A stretch of 42,583 bases of DNA from Nostoc sp. TH1S01 (GTDB lineage Bacteria; Cyanobacteriota; Cyanobacteriia; Cyanobacteriales; Nostocaceae). Made by a program: the position numbers and the translations under genes. The notes under the pieces are model-generated. The model did not search any database. It was not told the origin of the DNA and was given only the letters and a program-made list of their open reading frames with translations. Each line of letters opens with the position of its first letter. Within the stretch, counting starts at the first letter, position 1. Where the stretch lies: NCBI GenBank assembly GCA_018993265.1, contig JAGKSW010000063.1, positions 1 to 42,583 on the forward strand. Direction: 5' to 3'. This document shows positions 1 to 8,384 of this stretch, in pieces.

Positions 1-144
1 GTCTGAAGCTCCCAACCCTGCATCTAGGATGTCGTCTCCGGCTCCACCATTAAGTTGATCGTTGCCTCCAAGTCCTCTAATAGTATCGTTGTCTGGAGTT
101 CCTGGAAGTATATTATTACCATTATCACCTGTAATAATCGCCAT
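1..144 (-). CDS. RTX/hemolysin-type calcium-binding repeat protein, N-terminal fragment
   Basis: This is a minus-strand gene whose ATG is the complement of 142-144. It runs off the left edge of the window, so only the first 48 residues are visible. They contain Gly/Asp/Asn-rich nonapeptide-like units such as GLGGNDQLN and GGAGDDILD, which fit the GGxGxDxUx calcium-binding repeat of RTX proteins. In that family these repeats form a calcium-filled beta-roll after export, usually by a type I system that reads a C-terminal signal, which lies outside the window. No N-terminal signal peptide is seen, as expected for type I export. Cargo domain and size cannot be judged. Confidence 0.75.
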   Translation of the reverse strand, partial: MAIITGDNGNNILPGTPDNDTIRGLGGNDQLNGGAGDDILDAGLGASD

Positions 145-704
145 AAATCTACGCAGCCTCAGAAGTAAATTTAAAAAAGTTTTACAAAACCATTTTTTTT
201 TCTGTCAAGCAATCAGCTAATTAATTTAATCATTCGTATATTTAAATAAATTAATTAGCTTTGTAAACATAAGAAAATGAGCATAATTTAGCTCTTTTTT
301 ATGCAAAAATTAAGCATTTATTTGCTTGACATAAAACGTTTTAACGCTTGAGTATCTTATCCTTAATGTTGGAGATTTTCAAGTTATTTTGATAGTTTTA
401 TTAATATAAGAAGAGAAAAATCAATATATTTAAAATTTAGGTTGTGTCATTTTCTGAAATGACTTTAGCAATTTCCAAGCACATAAAATACACCCCACCC
501 GCCTTGCCAAGGGGAAGGTTGGGGAGGGGTAATTTTGTATCACACCAGAGTTGGAAACGCTATAGGTTTCTTAAAATTAAGCACTGTACTAGGCGCAATT
601 TTAAGATAATTTAGTTTTTGGTGTGACTTTAACTGCCAGTAGAAGAGGATGGACGCAGATAAACTCTGATAATTAGTACTTCAGCAAATTATGAAACGCC
701 ATAT
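145..704. other. AT-rich gene-free spacer
   Basis: A 560-base stretch between the start of the RTX gene and the 3' end of the aldo/keto reductase. The first 300 bases are strongly AT-rich and probably hold the RTX promoter, but no convincing -10/-35 pair stands out. The only clear structure is the GC-rich hairpin at 491-530. No open frame looks coding. Confidence 0.6.
491..530. repeat. GC-rich imperfect hairpin repeat
   Basis: The left arm ACCCCACCC and right arm GGGAGGGGT face each other, with an inner CCTT/AAGG pairing. The result is an imperfect GC-rich stem in otherwise AT-rich DNA. It resembles the C-run/G-run intergenic palindromes dispersed in cyanobacterial genomes. A terminator role is possible but there is no T-run directly after it. 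Confidence 0.45.
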
Positions 705-1886
705 CTATTGTTGCGACAAGCGTTTTACTTGTTCACCGCCCAACATTGCATGGGCTTTTGCCAAAATTTGAGGAATTTTATCGGCTTGCGGACTATTGAC
801 AAGACATGGACGTAAATCTACTTTGTTGAGTTTATCTGCTTTGTTGCCAGGAAACCAATGACTCGCATTACCCATGAGGTTATAACGCGTTTTGGCATAG
901 TCTACCAAATCGTAAGCCGTGGCTAAATTCCACAACCACAAAATTGTGGGAATATTTATGCCGTCGGGAGTGTTTTCCCAGGTTGGTAAGTTGATATGCC
1001 AAGTTTTTACCCAATCTTCCCCTAAGATAGCGATCGCTTCTGCTTCTAATCTCGCTAAAATTGGTGGCAAAATTTCGGAAGATTCATCTAATAATGCTAA
1101 TGTCTTCAAGTGTTCATCAAAATCTTGGGGTTTGGCTGCACCGATACTCAAGGTATGCACCTGCGAATGACTCAGACAAAACAAATCATTAAACACCATT
1201 GGACTCAACGGCGCACAAAGATTCACTAATTTTTGTGGTGGGTTATATAGTTTGCCGCCTTTATCAGAAGGGCTAATAATAAATACGCCCATATCCAAAC
1301 GAGTAGCCGCTGCAATGGCTGGCCAATTGAGTTGATTAATGTAGTACCAATGCAGATTTACATAATCGAATTGGTTAGTATTAATTGCCTGCACAATTAA
1401 ATCTGTAGCACCGTGGGTAGAGAAGCCAATAAATCTGACTTTGCCTTCGGCTTGTAATTTTTTTGCTACATCCAAACAACCGCCAGGACGGACACTATAT
1501 TCTAGTAATTCAGCATTATTAATTCCATGTAACCCCAACAAGTCTACATAATCTAACTGAAGATAATTGAGCGATTGTTCAAATGTTTGCCGGAATTCTT
1601 TAGCATTAGCAACAGGTGAAACTTTAGTTTGAACAATTAATTTTTCTCTAGGAAACTTTGGCAGAATTTTACCCAATTGCATTTCCGAACTACCATAACC
1701 ACGAGCAGTTTCAATGTGATTAATGCCGAGTTCGACTGCTCTGTGAATAGTTGCTTCGAGATTTTTCTGTTTATCTGCGGGAATCTCTGGCCAAGAAACA
1801 TCTTGCCATTTGAACTGATATCTCATGCCGCCGCAAGAAAACACCGGCATCTGTAATTCTGTGCGTCCAAATCGTCTGTATAGCAT
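705..1886 (-). CDS. aldo/keto reductase
   Basis: Predicted NAD(P)H-dependent oxidoreductase with the aldo/keto reductase TIM-barrel fold, 393 residues. The start chosen is the ATG at 1886, giving MLYRRFGRTELQMPV, the usual family N-terminus; a TTG 27 bases upstream is also in frame. Visible motifs are the ETARGYGSSE segment carrying the catalytic Tyr, the Lys of IVQTKV, the His of LGLHGIN and GFSTHG in the barrel. The family's catalytic Asp (usually in DTAxxYG) is a Glu here. The C-terminal ~110 residues extend beyond a minimal barrel, as in the longer aldo/keto reductases. No iron-sulfur Cys cluster is seen. The substrate is unknown. It follows the Deg protease on the same strand, separated by 329 bases with two hairpins, so it is probably transcribed separately. 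Confidence 0.88.
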   Translation of the reverse strand: MLYRRFGRTELQMPVFSCGGMRYQFKWQDVSWPEIPADKQKNLEATIHRAVELGINHIETARGYGSSEMQLGKILPKFPREKLIVQTKVSPVANAKEFRQTFEQSLNYLQLDYVDLLGLHGINNAELLEYSVRPGGCLDVAKKLQAEGKVRFIGFSTHGATDLIVQAINTNQFDYVNLHWYYINQLNWPAIAAATRLDMGVFIISPSDKGGKLYNPPQKLVNLCAPLSPMVFNDLFCLSHSQVHTLSIGAAKPQDFDEHLKTLALLDESSEILPPILARLEAEAIAILGEDWVKTWHINLPTWENTPDGINIPTILWLWNLATAYDLVDYAKTRYNLMGNASHWFPGNKADKLNKVDLRPCLVNSPQADKIPQILAKAHAMLGGEQVKRLSQQ

Positions 1887-2092
1887 TAGTGGATTGTGGA
1901 TTTTTGGTATCAAGTCTCAGTTGAGCGATCGCTACATCTATATTTTTTCAAGTCCTGACACTGGTAACATCCATCGAGCCATAAAATTAGTCAGGTGTTT
2001 GGTTATCAGATAGCGAAGTTTTTCAGTCCCACAAGACTAATTACCACATCCTATCCACTACTAGCAAGTAATTTCAGTAACTAGACTAAAGA

Positions 2093-2131
2093 ATTTAGAC
2101 TAACATATCCCAAGGATTTGTTAGTCTAAAT
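2093..2131. repeat. perfect 13-bp inverted repeat
   Basis: ATTTAGACTAACA at 2093-2105 is exactly complementary in reverse to TGTTAGTCTAAAT at 2119-2131, with a 13-base loop. It lies between two minus-strand genes, just beyond the terminator of the protease gene. It could be a second terminator, an operator for the reductase promoter, or the end of a small mobile element. A related half-copy, CTAGACTAAAG, lies immediately beside it. Confidence 0.55.
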
Positions 2132-2157
2132 CTTCAATAACCAACTATTTCAGCAAT

Positions 2158-2191
2158 AAAAAATATGGGGATAAGCTACAGCCTACCCCCA
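2158..2191 (-). terminator. Rho-independent terminator of the Deg protease gene
   Basis: Read on the minus strand, TGGGGGTAGGCT pairs with AGCTTATCCCCA around a tiny loop, giving a ~12-bp stem with two G-T wobbles. It is followed directly by a T-rich tract (TATTTTTTATT). It sits 24 bases after the stop codon of the protease gene. Confidence 0.75.
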
Positions 2192-2215
2192 CACTTAACA
2201 CTTTTAACTCAGCAC

Positions 2216-3439
2216 TTATGAAGTAGCATTTTGTAACTCAGCAGTGCGTACTGATAGCTGTTGTGTCTGGCTACCTCGTTGGATTTTTACTTGTAAAACT
2301 TGACCCAAGTTGGTGTTTTCCACAAAGTTCTGCAACTGTTCAGCATTAGTAATTGCTTGACCATCTATTTGAATGATCACATCACCACGGCGAATACCAG
2401 CTTTAGCGGCTGGGGAATTTGGGACAACTCGCATCACTAAAACCCCGTTAACTTCGGGAATTTCAAATGTAGAGTTGGGGTCAGTGTTATTTTGTTTAGC
2501 TAACTGGGGTGTTAAAGTAACCATTTGCACACCTAGATAGGGGTGAGCAACTTTACCATCTCTTTCCAGTTGTGTTGCGATCGCTTTCGCTTTATCTATA
2601 GGAATTGCAAAACCAATACCCATCGCATCAGCACGAATCGCCGTGTTAATTCCAATCACTTCACCACGGTCATTTAACAGTGGCCCGCCAGAGTTACCAG
2701 GGTTAATTGCCGCGTCAGTTTGAATAAAGTCTAAGCGTTTGTCAGAAATTCCCACTTGGGCGCTAGAACGCTTAAGAGTGCTGACAATACCTAAAGTCAC
2801 TGTATTATCAAAACCTAAAGGATTACCAACTGCGATCGCCCAGTCTCCCACTTGTACAGCATTAGAAGTACCTAATGGTGCAACAGGTAAATCTTTACCA
2901 GCGTTAATTTTGACCACTGCTAAATCTGTCACTTCGTCAATACCTTGAACTTTGCCGTCAAAGGTACGACCATCCTTGAGGCGAACTGTAACTCTATCGG
3001 CTTTATCAACAACGTGGGCATTAGTTAAAATCAAACCACTTTTATCAATAATGAATCCAGAGCCTAAACCGCGCAGTTGCTCTGGTGGTAATTGTTGAGA
3101 ATAAGCATCACCAAAAAACTGCCGGAAAAATGGGTCTTCAAAAAATGGGTCAACACGACGGCGCGTAATTGTGCGTTCCGTGTCAATTCTCACCACTGCT
3201 TGACCGACTCGATTCACCGCCGCCGTCACAAAACTACTATTACCGATAGCAGCAGTAGCTGGTGATTGTCTTTGGGCAATCAGTTCTGGTGCATCACCAA
3301 CTTTCGCTGAACTGGGTGCAGGTTCCGCTTGGGAAGGTAACACCCGTAAAGTGCTAACCGTTAGCACAACTCCCAAAAATATGGCGAAAATATGGGTACT
3401 AAGTCTACGTATAGAACGGGTTATTTTGGAAAATCGCAT
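2216..3439 (-). CDS. Deg/HtrA-type trypsin-like serine protease with PDZ domain
   Basis: Predicted periplasmic or lumenal protease/chaperone of the HtrA (DegP/DegQ; HhoA/HhoB/HtrA in cyanobacteria) family, which degrades or refolds damaged exported proteins. The protein has 407 residues from ATG 3439; a GTG at 3445 is a near-equivalent start. Residues ~12-36 form an N-terminal hydrophobic anchor or signal ending near SQA. The catalytic triad is complete: His142 in TNAHVV, Asp172 in TDLAVVKI and Ser250 in NPGNSGGPL. One PDZ domain spans about 305-395, with the [18 protein letters not shown] carboxylate-binding region. The size and single PDZ fit the cyanobacterial Hho class. It is divergent from the toxin-antitoxin genes to its right. 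Confidence 0.93.
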   Translation of the reverse strand: MRFSKITRSIRRLSTHIFAIFLGVVLTVSTLRVLPSQAEPAPSSAKVGDAPELIAQRQSPATAAIGNSSFVTAAVNRVGQAVVRIDTERTITRRRVDPFFEDPFFRQFFGDAYSQQLPPEQLRGLGSGFIIDKSGLILTNAHVVDKADRVTVRLKDGRTFDGKVQGIDEVTDLAVVKINAGKDLPVAPLGTSNAVQVGDWAIAVGNPLGFDNTVTLGIVSTLKRSSAQVGISDKRLDFIQTDAAINPGNSGGPLLNDRGEVIGINTAIRADAMGIGFAIPIDKAKAIATQLERDGKVAHPYLGVQMVTLTPQLAKQNNTDPNSTFEIPEVNGVLVMRVVPNSPAAKAGIRRGDVIIQIDGQAITNAEQLQNFVENTNLGQVLQVKIQRGSQTQQLSVRTAELQNATS

Positions 3440-3774
3440 AATCACAACCTTAATTAAGAAGCCGAATTTTTGCTTAGTCGTGACAAATCTATCTAAAGTT
3501 ATTTTTACAGCTAGGATGAAATTCCTGTGTACTAACTTTATTGTGACTGCTTTAGATACTCCATACTGTTACTAAAGCATGGTATACGCTACCTGTAATT
3601 TAAATTAATTGAAAATTTCCCTTGATAGCTATTACGGACATTTACCCTGTAGAGGTTCGGGTATCACCAGTGCATTGGTATGTTTGTAAACTATTTTACA
3701 TTACTTCTTAACAAAACTGGCATAGGCTTTAGGATTGTAGAATTAAGAAGTCGAGAGGATAGAGGCAAGTACTG
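3440..3774. other. divergent intergenic region between protease and antitoxin genes
   Basis: 335 AT-rich bases between two divergently transcribed genes, so both promoters should lie here. No confident promoter boxes, palindromic operator or small ORF could be picked out by eye. Confidence 0.5.
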
Positions 3775-4035
3775 ATGACATATCTAGAAATTCGCCAAAA
3801 AATCGAACAGCAATTAGCTCAACTGCCGCCAGATCAACTTTCCCTGGTTAGCGACTTTCTGGCTTCCCTTCAAACCAGAAACAATATTAGTCAGCGCCAA
3901 CTCCGTCGCTTACCTCCGATTAAACGAGGAAGTAAAGCTGTTGATTTGTTGCAGTGTGCGGGAACCTGGGAAGGTGATGATTTAGAAGAGTGCTTGCACT
4001 TTGTTCATGAAACCCGCTCCAAAGCTCAGTTTTAA
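3775..4035 (+). CDS. VapB-like antitoxin of a type II toxin-antitoxin pair
   Basis: An 86-residue protein that sits 11 bases upstream of a PIN-domain toxin gene. The N-terminal half is a charged helical segment (MTYLEIRQKIEQQLAQLPPD); a basic linker follows. The C-terminal part (AGTWEGDDLEECLHF, ending ETRSKAQF) resembles the toxin-wrapping tail common in cyanobacterial VapB/DUF2281-like antitoxins. By family logic it neutralises the downstream RNase and autoregulates the pair. The DNA-binding fold cannot be assigned with certainty from sequence alone. The start codon ATG 3775 follows GTACTG without a strong Shine-Dalgarno. Confidence 0.75.
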   Translation: MTYLEIRQKIEQQLAQLPPDQLSLVSDFLASLQTRNNISQRQLRRLPPIKRGSKAVDLLQCAGTWEGDDLEECLHFVHETRSKAQF

Positions 4036-4046
4036 TTCTTAACTCC

Positions 4047-4490
4047 ATGTATCTTTTAGATACCAATCATTGCAGCTACATCATTAATAACACTCCTAGC
4101 GTCATTGCTGCATTAGTTTCTCGTTCTGCCAGCGAAATCGGTATTAGTATCATTACTTATGGCGAACTGCTATACATGGCAGAAAAATCAGAGCGAAAAG
4201 CTCAAAACCTTGCAGCAGTTCAAGTTTTTCTACAAAGTGTTGATTTATACTTTATAGACGAAGAGACAGGCATTCTCTACAGTCAACTCAAAGCAGCAGT
4301 TTTTAATCAATTTGCGCCCAAGGATAAAAGTAAACGTCGAAGTACAAGCATTGGAGATTTGGGATTCGATGACCATGACCTCTGGATTGCCGCAACAGCA
4401 CTCCAGCACAGCCTTATCATTGTATCTGCCGACAGTGATTTCATGCGAATTCAGCAAGCTCAACCTTTTCCGTTAGAATCTTGGCTGTAG
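4047..4490 (+). CDS. VapC-like PIN-domain ribonuclease toxin
   Basis: A 147-residue PIN-domain protein, the normal size for a VapC toxin that cleaves RNA when freed from its antitoxin. Acidic metal-binding residues fall at the expected places: Asp5 in YLLDTNHCSYI, Glu in YGELLYMAEKS, Asp in FDDHDLWIAATAL, and the C-terminal SADSDF. The gene is the second of a two-gene unit with the antitoxin just upstream. Translation may be coupled through the 11-base gap. All catalytic positions look intact, so the toxin is predicted to be active. Confidence 0.88.
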   Translation: MYLLDTNHCSYIINNTPSVIAALVSRSASEIGISIITYGELLYMAEKSERKAQNLAAVQVFLQSVDLYFIDEETGILYSQLKAAVFNQFAPKDKSKRRSTSIGDLGFDDHDLWIAATALQHSLIIVSADSDFMRIQQAQPFPLESWL

Positions 4491-4529
4491 TAAATTTTTA
4501 AAGCTTCATAAGCCGATTCAGTACCAACA

Positions 4530-5588
4530 ATGATTGTCAATCGTCCACTTATTTTAGAAGAGATACCGTACTACAAGCACCTACCGCGCTTACCTTTCGC
4601 CCCAAATTTTTCTGCTTTACCAGAAGTTCTTAACGTTGATATTTTGACATTGGATGGTCTTCAACCAATAACAGTGAATATTGCCAATCTTTATCCTTCT
4701 GGAATACCATTACAACCATCTCAAGAAGCTATTAACTATTATTTGAGGCAAGAAGTTAAATTTCAAATGGTATTTGTAGTAGCAAATTTCTATGATTTGA
4801 GATGTGTGGGTAATGTTGTTGAGGGAAGACCTTACAGTATCTCTCTTATTCCGGCATCAAAAAGAGGTAAGCCACAGGAAATGAGTGCTGCATTCTTCAA
4901 AAATTTTTCTATAGAAAAAGTGTTAGAGTGGGAGCCAGTATATTTAAATTTCAATTCATTTACAGGAGAATGGGATTTATTCGGAAGCTTTGGAACTTTT
5001 TTTAATTCACAAAGTGAGCTAGATATTTACACTGACTCGATAGGGTTTATTATCGGCGTATATTTCTTAGCCAACAAATATAGTAAACGGGATATACTCC
5101 TTCCAGATATAATTTCTGCTGATAATCGCACTCGGAGAAAATACCGCGATTATAGAATCAACCGTTATTACGAACCATTCGCTAAGTTAAAACTTCGCAA
5201 GCTATGGGGAGCAGATTCTCCTATTGAATTATTTCTAATTCATGCCCTAGCTAATAGAAATATTTTTCCGAAAATTCAAACATCTATTTTTAGAGATGGA
5301 GCTATTTATGCAAATTTCTATGATATGGTTTCAGATTTCAATATAAAGGAAGAACATTATCTTATTACCTCTGCCGATTTATATTTTGAGAAAGAGAAAT
5401 TAGCAATTTTTTGTGATTCTAAGCAGTATCACAATACTGATGAAGCAAAGCGCAAAGATGAAAGAATTAGTGAAAAGCTTGCTGATATTGGCATCAATTA
5501 TCTTAGAATTTCAGGTACTGATATAGTTCATGAATTACCAAAATGTGTAGCTCAGATTGAGGAGTATTTAATGCGCCTAGCAATATAA
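4530..5588 (+). CDS. putative PD-(D/E)XK (Vsr/DUF559-like) nuclease with unknown N-terminal region
   Basis: A 352-residue protein with no recognised family over its first ~220 residues. The C-terminal ~125 residues look like a Vsr/DUF559-type PD-(D/E)XK fold: Glu233 in SPIELFLIHAL, Asp283 in SADLYFEKEK, then a beta-strand with Asp296, Lys298 and His301 in IFCDSKQYHN. These are followed by the charged helix KRKDERISEKL and the final strand GINYLRISG. In that family such residues bind Mg2+ and cut DNA. The order of the elements supports a nuclease, but Asp-Ser-Lys in place of the usual Glu-x-Lys makes activity uncertain. It lies 39 bases after the VapC gene on the same strand and may belong to the same defence-type island. 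The coding sequence is more AT-rich than that of the core genes. Confidence 0.6.
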   Translation: MIVNRPLILEEIPYYKHLPRLPFAPNFSALPEVLNVDILTLDGLQPITVNIANLYPSGIPLQPSQEAINYYLRQEVKFQMVFVVANFYDLRCVGNVVEGRPYSISLIPASKRGKPQEMSAAFFKNFSIEKVLEWEPVYLNFNSFTGEWDLFGSFGTFFNSQSELDIYTDSIGFIIGVYFLANKYSKRDILLPDIISADNRTRRKYRDYRINRYYEPFAKLKLRKLWGADSPIELFLIHALANRNIFPKIQTSIFRDGAIYANFYDMVSDFNIKEEHYLITSADLYFEKEKLAIFCDSKQYHNTDEAKRKDERISEKLADIGINYLRISGTDIVHELPKCVAQIEEYLMRLAI

Positions 5589-5940
5589 CAAGTCAAATGC
5601 TACAAACAGTTACAGGCCGTTGGTGTTAAGTTCTAGATTATCTGCCACCGCTGATTTGAGTAGTTACAGAAAGTTTACTAAAATTACTCTACAGCTTAAT
5701 TATCGCAGCAACGAGCGATCGCGCCTAACTTAGTTAAAATCTGAGATGCGATCGCCACAGATGCCAAAGCTTTCAGCCATCAGTCAGCGATCATAGTTAG
5801 TAATTCTTTGGTCGGAGTGCTTTTGTGATGACCGAATAACTGGAAAAAGCGATCGCCCAACTGAAGACTCTACCAGCTGACAAACAAAATGCGATCGCTG
5901 CTCTTGTCCTGATTTAGAATCGCTTATAAGGAAATAGTAT
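5589..5940. other. HIP1-rich spacer with a gene relic
   Basis: 352 bases with several HIP1 (GCGATCGC) or near-HIP1 sites. The only coding-like content is the antitoxin relic at 5828-5917. The final bases, with AAGGA near 5930, provide the ribosome binding site of the amidohydrolase. Confidence 0.5.
5828..5917 (+). pseudogene. relic of a type II antitoxin gene
   Basis: Reading from ATG 5828, the frame gives MTE, a TAA stop, then LEKAIAQLKTLPADKQNAIA and ALVLI before a TAG. The Leu-Glu-Lys-Ala-Ile ... Leu-Pro-Ala-Asp-Lys-Gln-Asn-Ala-Ile-Ala pattern is the start of a common cyanobacterial antitoxin family found upstream of PIN or ParE toxins. The fourth codon is a stop and the gene is cut off after about 28 codons, so it is dead. 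No partner toxin is recognisable next to it. Confidence 0.55.
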
Positions 5941-7332
5941 ATGCAATTTCGTTACCAAATTGCATTAGGGGCTTTGGTAGTAGTGCTGATCGGATTTATT
6001 GCACAAACAAGCTATGCTCAAATTCAGTCATCCTCCAACGTTCAAAGTCAGGAACGAACTAGCATCCTATTCGAGAACGTTCGTATTTTCAATGGCACTT
6101 CTGATCAGCTTTCTGAGCTATCGAATGTTTTAGTCGTCGGTAATAAGATTCAAACGATTTCTCAAACACCAATTACCACAGCACTGGGCAGAAAGTTGAC
6201 CAGAATTGATGGAAATAATCGCACACTGATGCCGGGACTGATTGATAACCATGTCCATCTGTTTATGATTAACAGCACGAGTGAGGAGTTACTCTCGCCA
6301 AAAGTTAGTCCTGAAGTCTTGAATCAGAAAGCACACACCGCAGCAGAGCAAATGCTGCTACGCGGATTCACCAGTGTCCGTGATCTGGCAGGGCCAGTGT
6401 TTGACCTCAAGAAAAGAATTGACACGGGTGATGCGGTGGGGCCGCGCATTTATCCTAGTGGTGCGATGATTTCGCAGACTGGCGGACATGGCGATTACCG
6501 CACACCACAAGATATTGTCTCGGCAAACCATACAACTATCAGCCGCCTAGAAGTTTTGGGCAGTGTTGCGATCGCAGATGGTGTGGATGAAGTACTCCGC
6601 AGCACTCGTGAACAACTGATGCAAGGCGCTACCCAAATTAAGCTGGCGGCTGGTGGAGGTATAATCTCAGACTACGATCCGCTGGATGTCAGCCAGTACA
6701 CGGAAGCTGAGTTACGTGCGGCAGTCGAGGCTGCCGAAGACTGGAACACTTATGTAACAGTCCATGCCTATACGCCTCGCGCAATTCAAAAGGCGATTCA
6801 GGCTGGTGTCAAGTGCATCGAGCATGGACAACTGATGGATGAGGTGACGGCGAAAATTATGGCTGAAAACGACATCTGGCTGAGTATGCAGCCGTTCCTT
6901 AATGACGAAGATGCAATTCCGTTCCCGAAAGAGTCGGCTAACTACGTCAAACAATTAGAAGTGGCTAGGGGGACAGACACTGCCTATACCCTGGCGAAGA
7001 AATACAATCTCAAAACAGCTTGGGGTACTGATTTATTATTCGATGCTAAACTAGCTACCCGACAAGGGGCGCAGCTAACAAAAATGGTTCGCTGGTATAC
7101 TCCGGCTGAACTGTTAAAGATGGCAACCAGCACAAATGCCAAACTGCTAGCATTGTCCGGCCCACGCAATCCCTACCCAGGCAAACTAGGTGTGGTCGAA
7201 GAAGGCGCACTGGCTGATCTTCTGCTGGTAGATGGTAATCCCCTGAACAACATCCAGCTGATCGAGAACCCAAGCAAGAACTTCATTGTGATCATGAAGG
7301 ACGGAAAGATATATAAGAATCTTCTCTGGTGA
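5941..7332 (+). CDS. secreted metal-dependent amidohydrolase
   Basis: A 463-residue amidohydrolase-superfamily enzyme of the imidazolonepropionase/Xaa-Pro-dipeptidase-like branch, which hydrolyses C-N bonds in small amides or dipeptides. A signal peptide covers about residues 1-26 (hydrophobic core, then TSYA before Gln27), so it should act outside the cytoplasm. The binuclear metal ligands are all present: His104 and His106 in DNHVHLF, the probable carboxylated Lys234 in TQIKLAAGGG, His275 in TVHAYTP, His295 in CIEHGQ and Asp364 in WGTDLLF. The C-terminal beta-sandwich carries GALADLLLVDGNPL. The real substrate is unknown. It is preceded by AAGGA and appears monocistronic. Confidence 0.88.
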   Translation: MQFRYQIALGALVVVLIGFIAQTSYAQIQSSSNVQSQERTSILFENVRIFNGTSDQLSELSNVLVVGNKIQTISQTPITTALGRKLTRIDGNNRTLMPGLIDNHVHLFMINSTSEELLSPKVSPEVLNQKAHTAAEQMLLRGFTSVRDLAGPVFDLKKRIDTGDAVGPRIYPSGAMISQTGGHGDYRTPQDIVSANHTTISRLEVLGSVAIADGVDEVLRSTREQLMQGATQIKLAAGGGIISDYDPLDVSQYTEAELRAAVEAAEDWNTYVTVHAYTPRAIQKAIQAGVKCIEHGQLMDEVTAKIMAENDIWLSMQPFLNDEDAIPFPKESANYVKQLEVARGTDTAYTLAKKYNLKTAWGTDLLFDAKLATRQGAQLTKMVRWYTPAELLKMATSTNAKLLALSGPRNPYPGKLGVVEEGALADLLLVDGNPLNNIQLIENPSKNFIVIMKDGKIYKNLLW

Positions 7333-7464
7333 CTGAGAACTCTAGTAAGACTCAATATCTGGGTAAAATTTAGATGCGATCATCTCTCACAGTAAATAAA
7401 AATAATACCATTCCCTATTCCCTCCTCTAGGCTAGGATCTTAGTACTGCCAGTGCTTTAATACC

Positions 7465-7848
7465 ATGAATGGATCAAACCGATTAAAGTCAGAATCCTTG
7501 CCTATCTCTCAGTCAACCGAACACTTTCACTCCCACGATATAGATCATCATGAGCATGGAGAGTCTGGCCATTCTCATGTTCATAGTGAAGAGTCGTTAC
7601 GCAAAATTGTTAATCGGCTGTCACGGATAGAAGGACATATTCGCGGTATTAAAACAATGGTGCAACAAAGTAGTCCCTGTCCTGATGTATTATTGCAAAT
7701 TGCCGCAGTTCGGGGTGCATTAGATCGGGTTGCCCGCATTGTCTTAGATGAACACTTGACTGAGTGTATTGCTAGAGCAGCCAAGGATGGCAACATAGAT
7801 GTGGAAATTGAGCAGTTAAAGGCAGCTTTAGATAGATTTATGCCTTAA
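7465..7848 (+). CDS. CsoR/RcnR/InrS-family metal-sensing repressor with His-rich N-terminus
   Basis: A 127-residue all-helical DUF156-type repressor. Members bind Cu(I), Ni(II) or Co(II) and release DNA to derepress efflux genes. The sensor residues Cys72 (SPCPD), His97 and Cys101 (DEHLTEC) match the Cys-His-Cys pattern of the family. The N-terminal ~40 residues contain nine histidines, several as H-x-H, as in the cyanobacterial nickel sensor InrS. Nickel is therefore the best guess, not a demonstrated ligand. No metal-efflux gene is adjacent; the neighbours are the amidohydrolase and transposase debris, so a former partner may have been lost or lies elsewhere. Confidence 0.85.
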   Translation: MNGSNRLKSESLPISQSTEHFHSHDIDHHEHGESGHSHVHSEESLRKIVNRLSRIEGHIRGIKTMVQQSSPCPDVLLQIAAVRGALDRVARIVLDEHLTECIARAAKDGNIDVEIEQLKAALDRFMP

Positions 7849-7889
7849 TCAAACTAGCTGGAAAATACAGGCTAGGGCGTGTTTTCAAA

Positions 7890-8183
7890 CTATAACCACA
7901 ACAAAATGGAGGCGATCGTAATCATGGTTGTATAATTGGCTACAAGTTTTTCATATCTGGTAGCGATGCGGCGAAACTGCTTGAGTCGATTGATAGCACG
8001 TTCAACAACGTTGCGTTGACGGTAGATTTCACGATTAAACGGGGCGCGACGCGGTTCATTTGAAAGTTTTGGAATAGTGAGGCGGATACCACGGCGGCGG
8101 AAGTAATTACGTATTCTCCTACCCGTGTAACCCTGATCTCCAACTAATCTCAAAGGGCGCAAACGTGGACGACCTCGCTCGTC
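7890..8183 (-). pseudogene. IS5-family DDE transposase, C-terminal relic
   Basis: The minus-strand frame encodes only the last ~95 residues of an IS5-type transposase. It keeps the second catalytic Asp (RLVGDQGYTG) and the Glu of the YREK-like region (RNVVERAINRLKQFRRIAT), but the first Asp and the whole N-terminal half are missing. The sequence GGGCGTGTTTTCAAACT at 7875-7891 directly beyond the stop looks like the terminal inverted repeat of that IS, flanked by CTA, a plausible TNA-type target triplet. At its other end it runs straight into a second transposase fragment on the opposite strand. Confidence 0.8.
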
Positions 8184-8299
8184 ATTTAATTGAAAACTTC
8201 TTTGCTAAACTCAAACAGTACCGAGCGATCGCAACTCGCTATGATCAAGGCGCAATCAACTTTCTATGTGCAATTTATCTAGCTGTTTCTGTCATCTGA
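8180..8299 (+). pseudogene. second IS-transposase C-terminal relic, plus strand
   Basis: The plus-strand frame starting near 8180 reads HLIENFFAKLKQYRAIATRY, then DQGAINFLCAIYLAVSVI and a TGA at 8297. The ENFFAKLKQYRAIATRYD block is the C-terminal DDE Glu region of an IS5-like transposase. It comes from a different subgroup than the minus-strand relic it abuts. There is no upstream part, so it is a 40-codon remnant. Confidence 0.7.
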
Positions 8300-8384
8300 C
8301 TTAGGCAAGAAGAAGCAAAATCAATCTACTTGGTCGTTATACGGTTATCCAAGTGGTATCCTCATTACTCATCCAAAATCGCGT

